DNA of 64,000 bases from Helianthus annuus (Eukaryota; Streptophyta; Magnoliopsida; Asterales; Asteraceae): positions 144,823,473-144,887,472 of the forward strand of contig NC_035439.2 of the NCBI RefSeq assembly GCF_002127325.2, given 5' to 3'. The notes below the pieces were generated by a model, which saw only the letters and a program-made list of their open reading frames with translations, was not told where the DNA came from and did no database searches. How positions within the stretch are numbered: position 1 is the first letter of the stretch; each line of letters begins with the position of its first letter. This document shows, one piece after another, positions 63,600 to 64,000 of this stretch. A program made the translations under genes and the position numbers.

Positions 63600-64000
63600 A
63601 CAACGATCAAATCTTCAGGTTTTTAGACGGTTTACTCAAATCATACCTGAAGTAAGAAGTCCATTTCACTTGATCAACCAAATCGAACCCAATATACTTC
63701 AGATCTTCCTCTTCGTAAACTGAGTAAAAAAAATAAATAATATCCATCATCAACATAAAATAATTATTGCAGTTAACTTTCTTAAGCGAGCATATATGGG
63801 GTAATTAGTTCGAGCGTTTGTGTTTATACCTCTCCGAATCCTCTGGGTCTATTGTTGAACAAAGCCAACCTGTCTCGTCACCGTTGTCTGAGTTAACCAA
63901 ATGGAAGAGACCCATATAAGCCTCATAGCTTTCGGTCACCACCTGTTCATTATCCAAACCACGACCCTTGACAACCATCTCGGTAACCACCATGTAACGT
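63600..64000 (-). CDS. Partial unidentified gene at the right edge
   Basis: Reading leftwards from the window edge, an open frame RYMVVTEMVVKGRGLDNEQ continues to STIDPEDSE and meets a strong donor (GAGAG|GTATAA) at 63829/63830. About 110 bp on, after TTTTTTTACTCAG, a second exon-like block lies at 63723-63642. In one phase it reads YEEEDLKYIGFDLVDQ and ends CAG|GTATGA, but that phase does not match the donor; in the matching phase it ends after 15 codons. I do not recognise the protein; it is acidic and has no visible membrane segment. It is 5'-incomplete, continuing beyond 64000. Confidence 0.4.

Noticed and set aside
63600..63993. Assigning the edge gene to a named family
   Set aside because: Motifs are not ones I know and the exon phases do not join cleanly; left unnamed.

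Overview
The window is a transposon-rich stretch of a flowering-plant (eudicot) nuclear genome. The element families and a TS-type SINE would fit an Asteraceae-like plant, but that family assignment is only a guess. About half or more of the 64 kb is mobile DNA, much of it nested. The host content is a pair of duplicated Rf-like pentatricopeptide-repeat (PPR) genes, three MIR399-type hairpins and a gene fragment at the right edge. Coordinates and target-site duplications (TSDs) were read by eye.

Layout. 0-2.7 kb: a decayed Ty3/gypsy gag on the minus strand, split by a copia LTR+PBS fragment that itself carries two hAT MITEs, followed by two more MITEs. 2.79-7.48 kb: an intact Ty1/copia element with matching LTRs, an open 1352-aa gag-pol and a TSD. 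7.7-8.7 kb: two hAT MITEs and a SINE remnant. 8.86-10.97 kb: a truncated PPR copy followed by a full PPR gene. 11.5-11.9 kb: an orphan copy of a MIR399 promoter region. 11.93-12.84 kb: a small Helitron. 12.90-14.87 kb: a PIF/Harbinger derivative carrying only a broken ORF1. 15.00-25.13 kb: a very young Tekay-type (chromodomain) gypsy element with 2537-bp LTRs; its coding frame lacks an ATG unless a 99-bp intron is spliced out. 26.0-29.2 kb: a hAT MITE, a diverged MIR399 hairpin (minus strand) and the second full PPR gene.

30-35 kb holds MITEs, a minisatellite, a SINE, a MULE transposase scrap and three related palindromes. 35.3-54.4 kb is a chain of elements strung on (TA)n tracts: four foldback elements (A-D), then a gene-capturing Helitron-like block with intron-containing pseudo-fragments of an Sm-G gene, a TKI1-like gene and a peroxisomal MFP2/AIM1-like gene, then a fifth foldback element (E). 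The block is interrupted by a three-level nest: a Tourist-like MITE, hit by a gag-only LTR element, hit in its LTR by a PIF/Harbinger with an apparently intact spliced transposase.

55-64 kb holds a MITE, two MIR399 hairpins (56.3 kb minus, 60.0 kb plus), each with a TATA box and a phosphate-response P1BS motif at matching spacing, a Harbinger carrying an intact spliced Myb/SANT-like ORF1, its MITE derivative, a long inverted repeat, Helitron 3' ends, and a partial unidentified gene at the edge.

How the pieces fit. MIR399 and PPR sequences recur together at 9-12 kb and 27-29 kb, and MIR399 alone at 56-60 kb. The window therefore looks like a phosphate-starvation microRNA cluster and an Rf-like PPR cluster that were duplicated together and then inflated by transposons. 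The transposase-only and ORF1-only Harbingers would, between them, supply the two proteins this superfamily uses.
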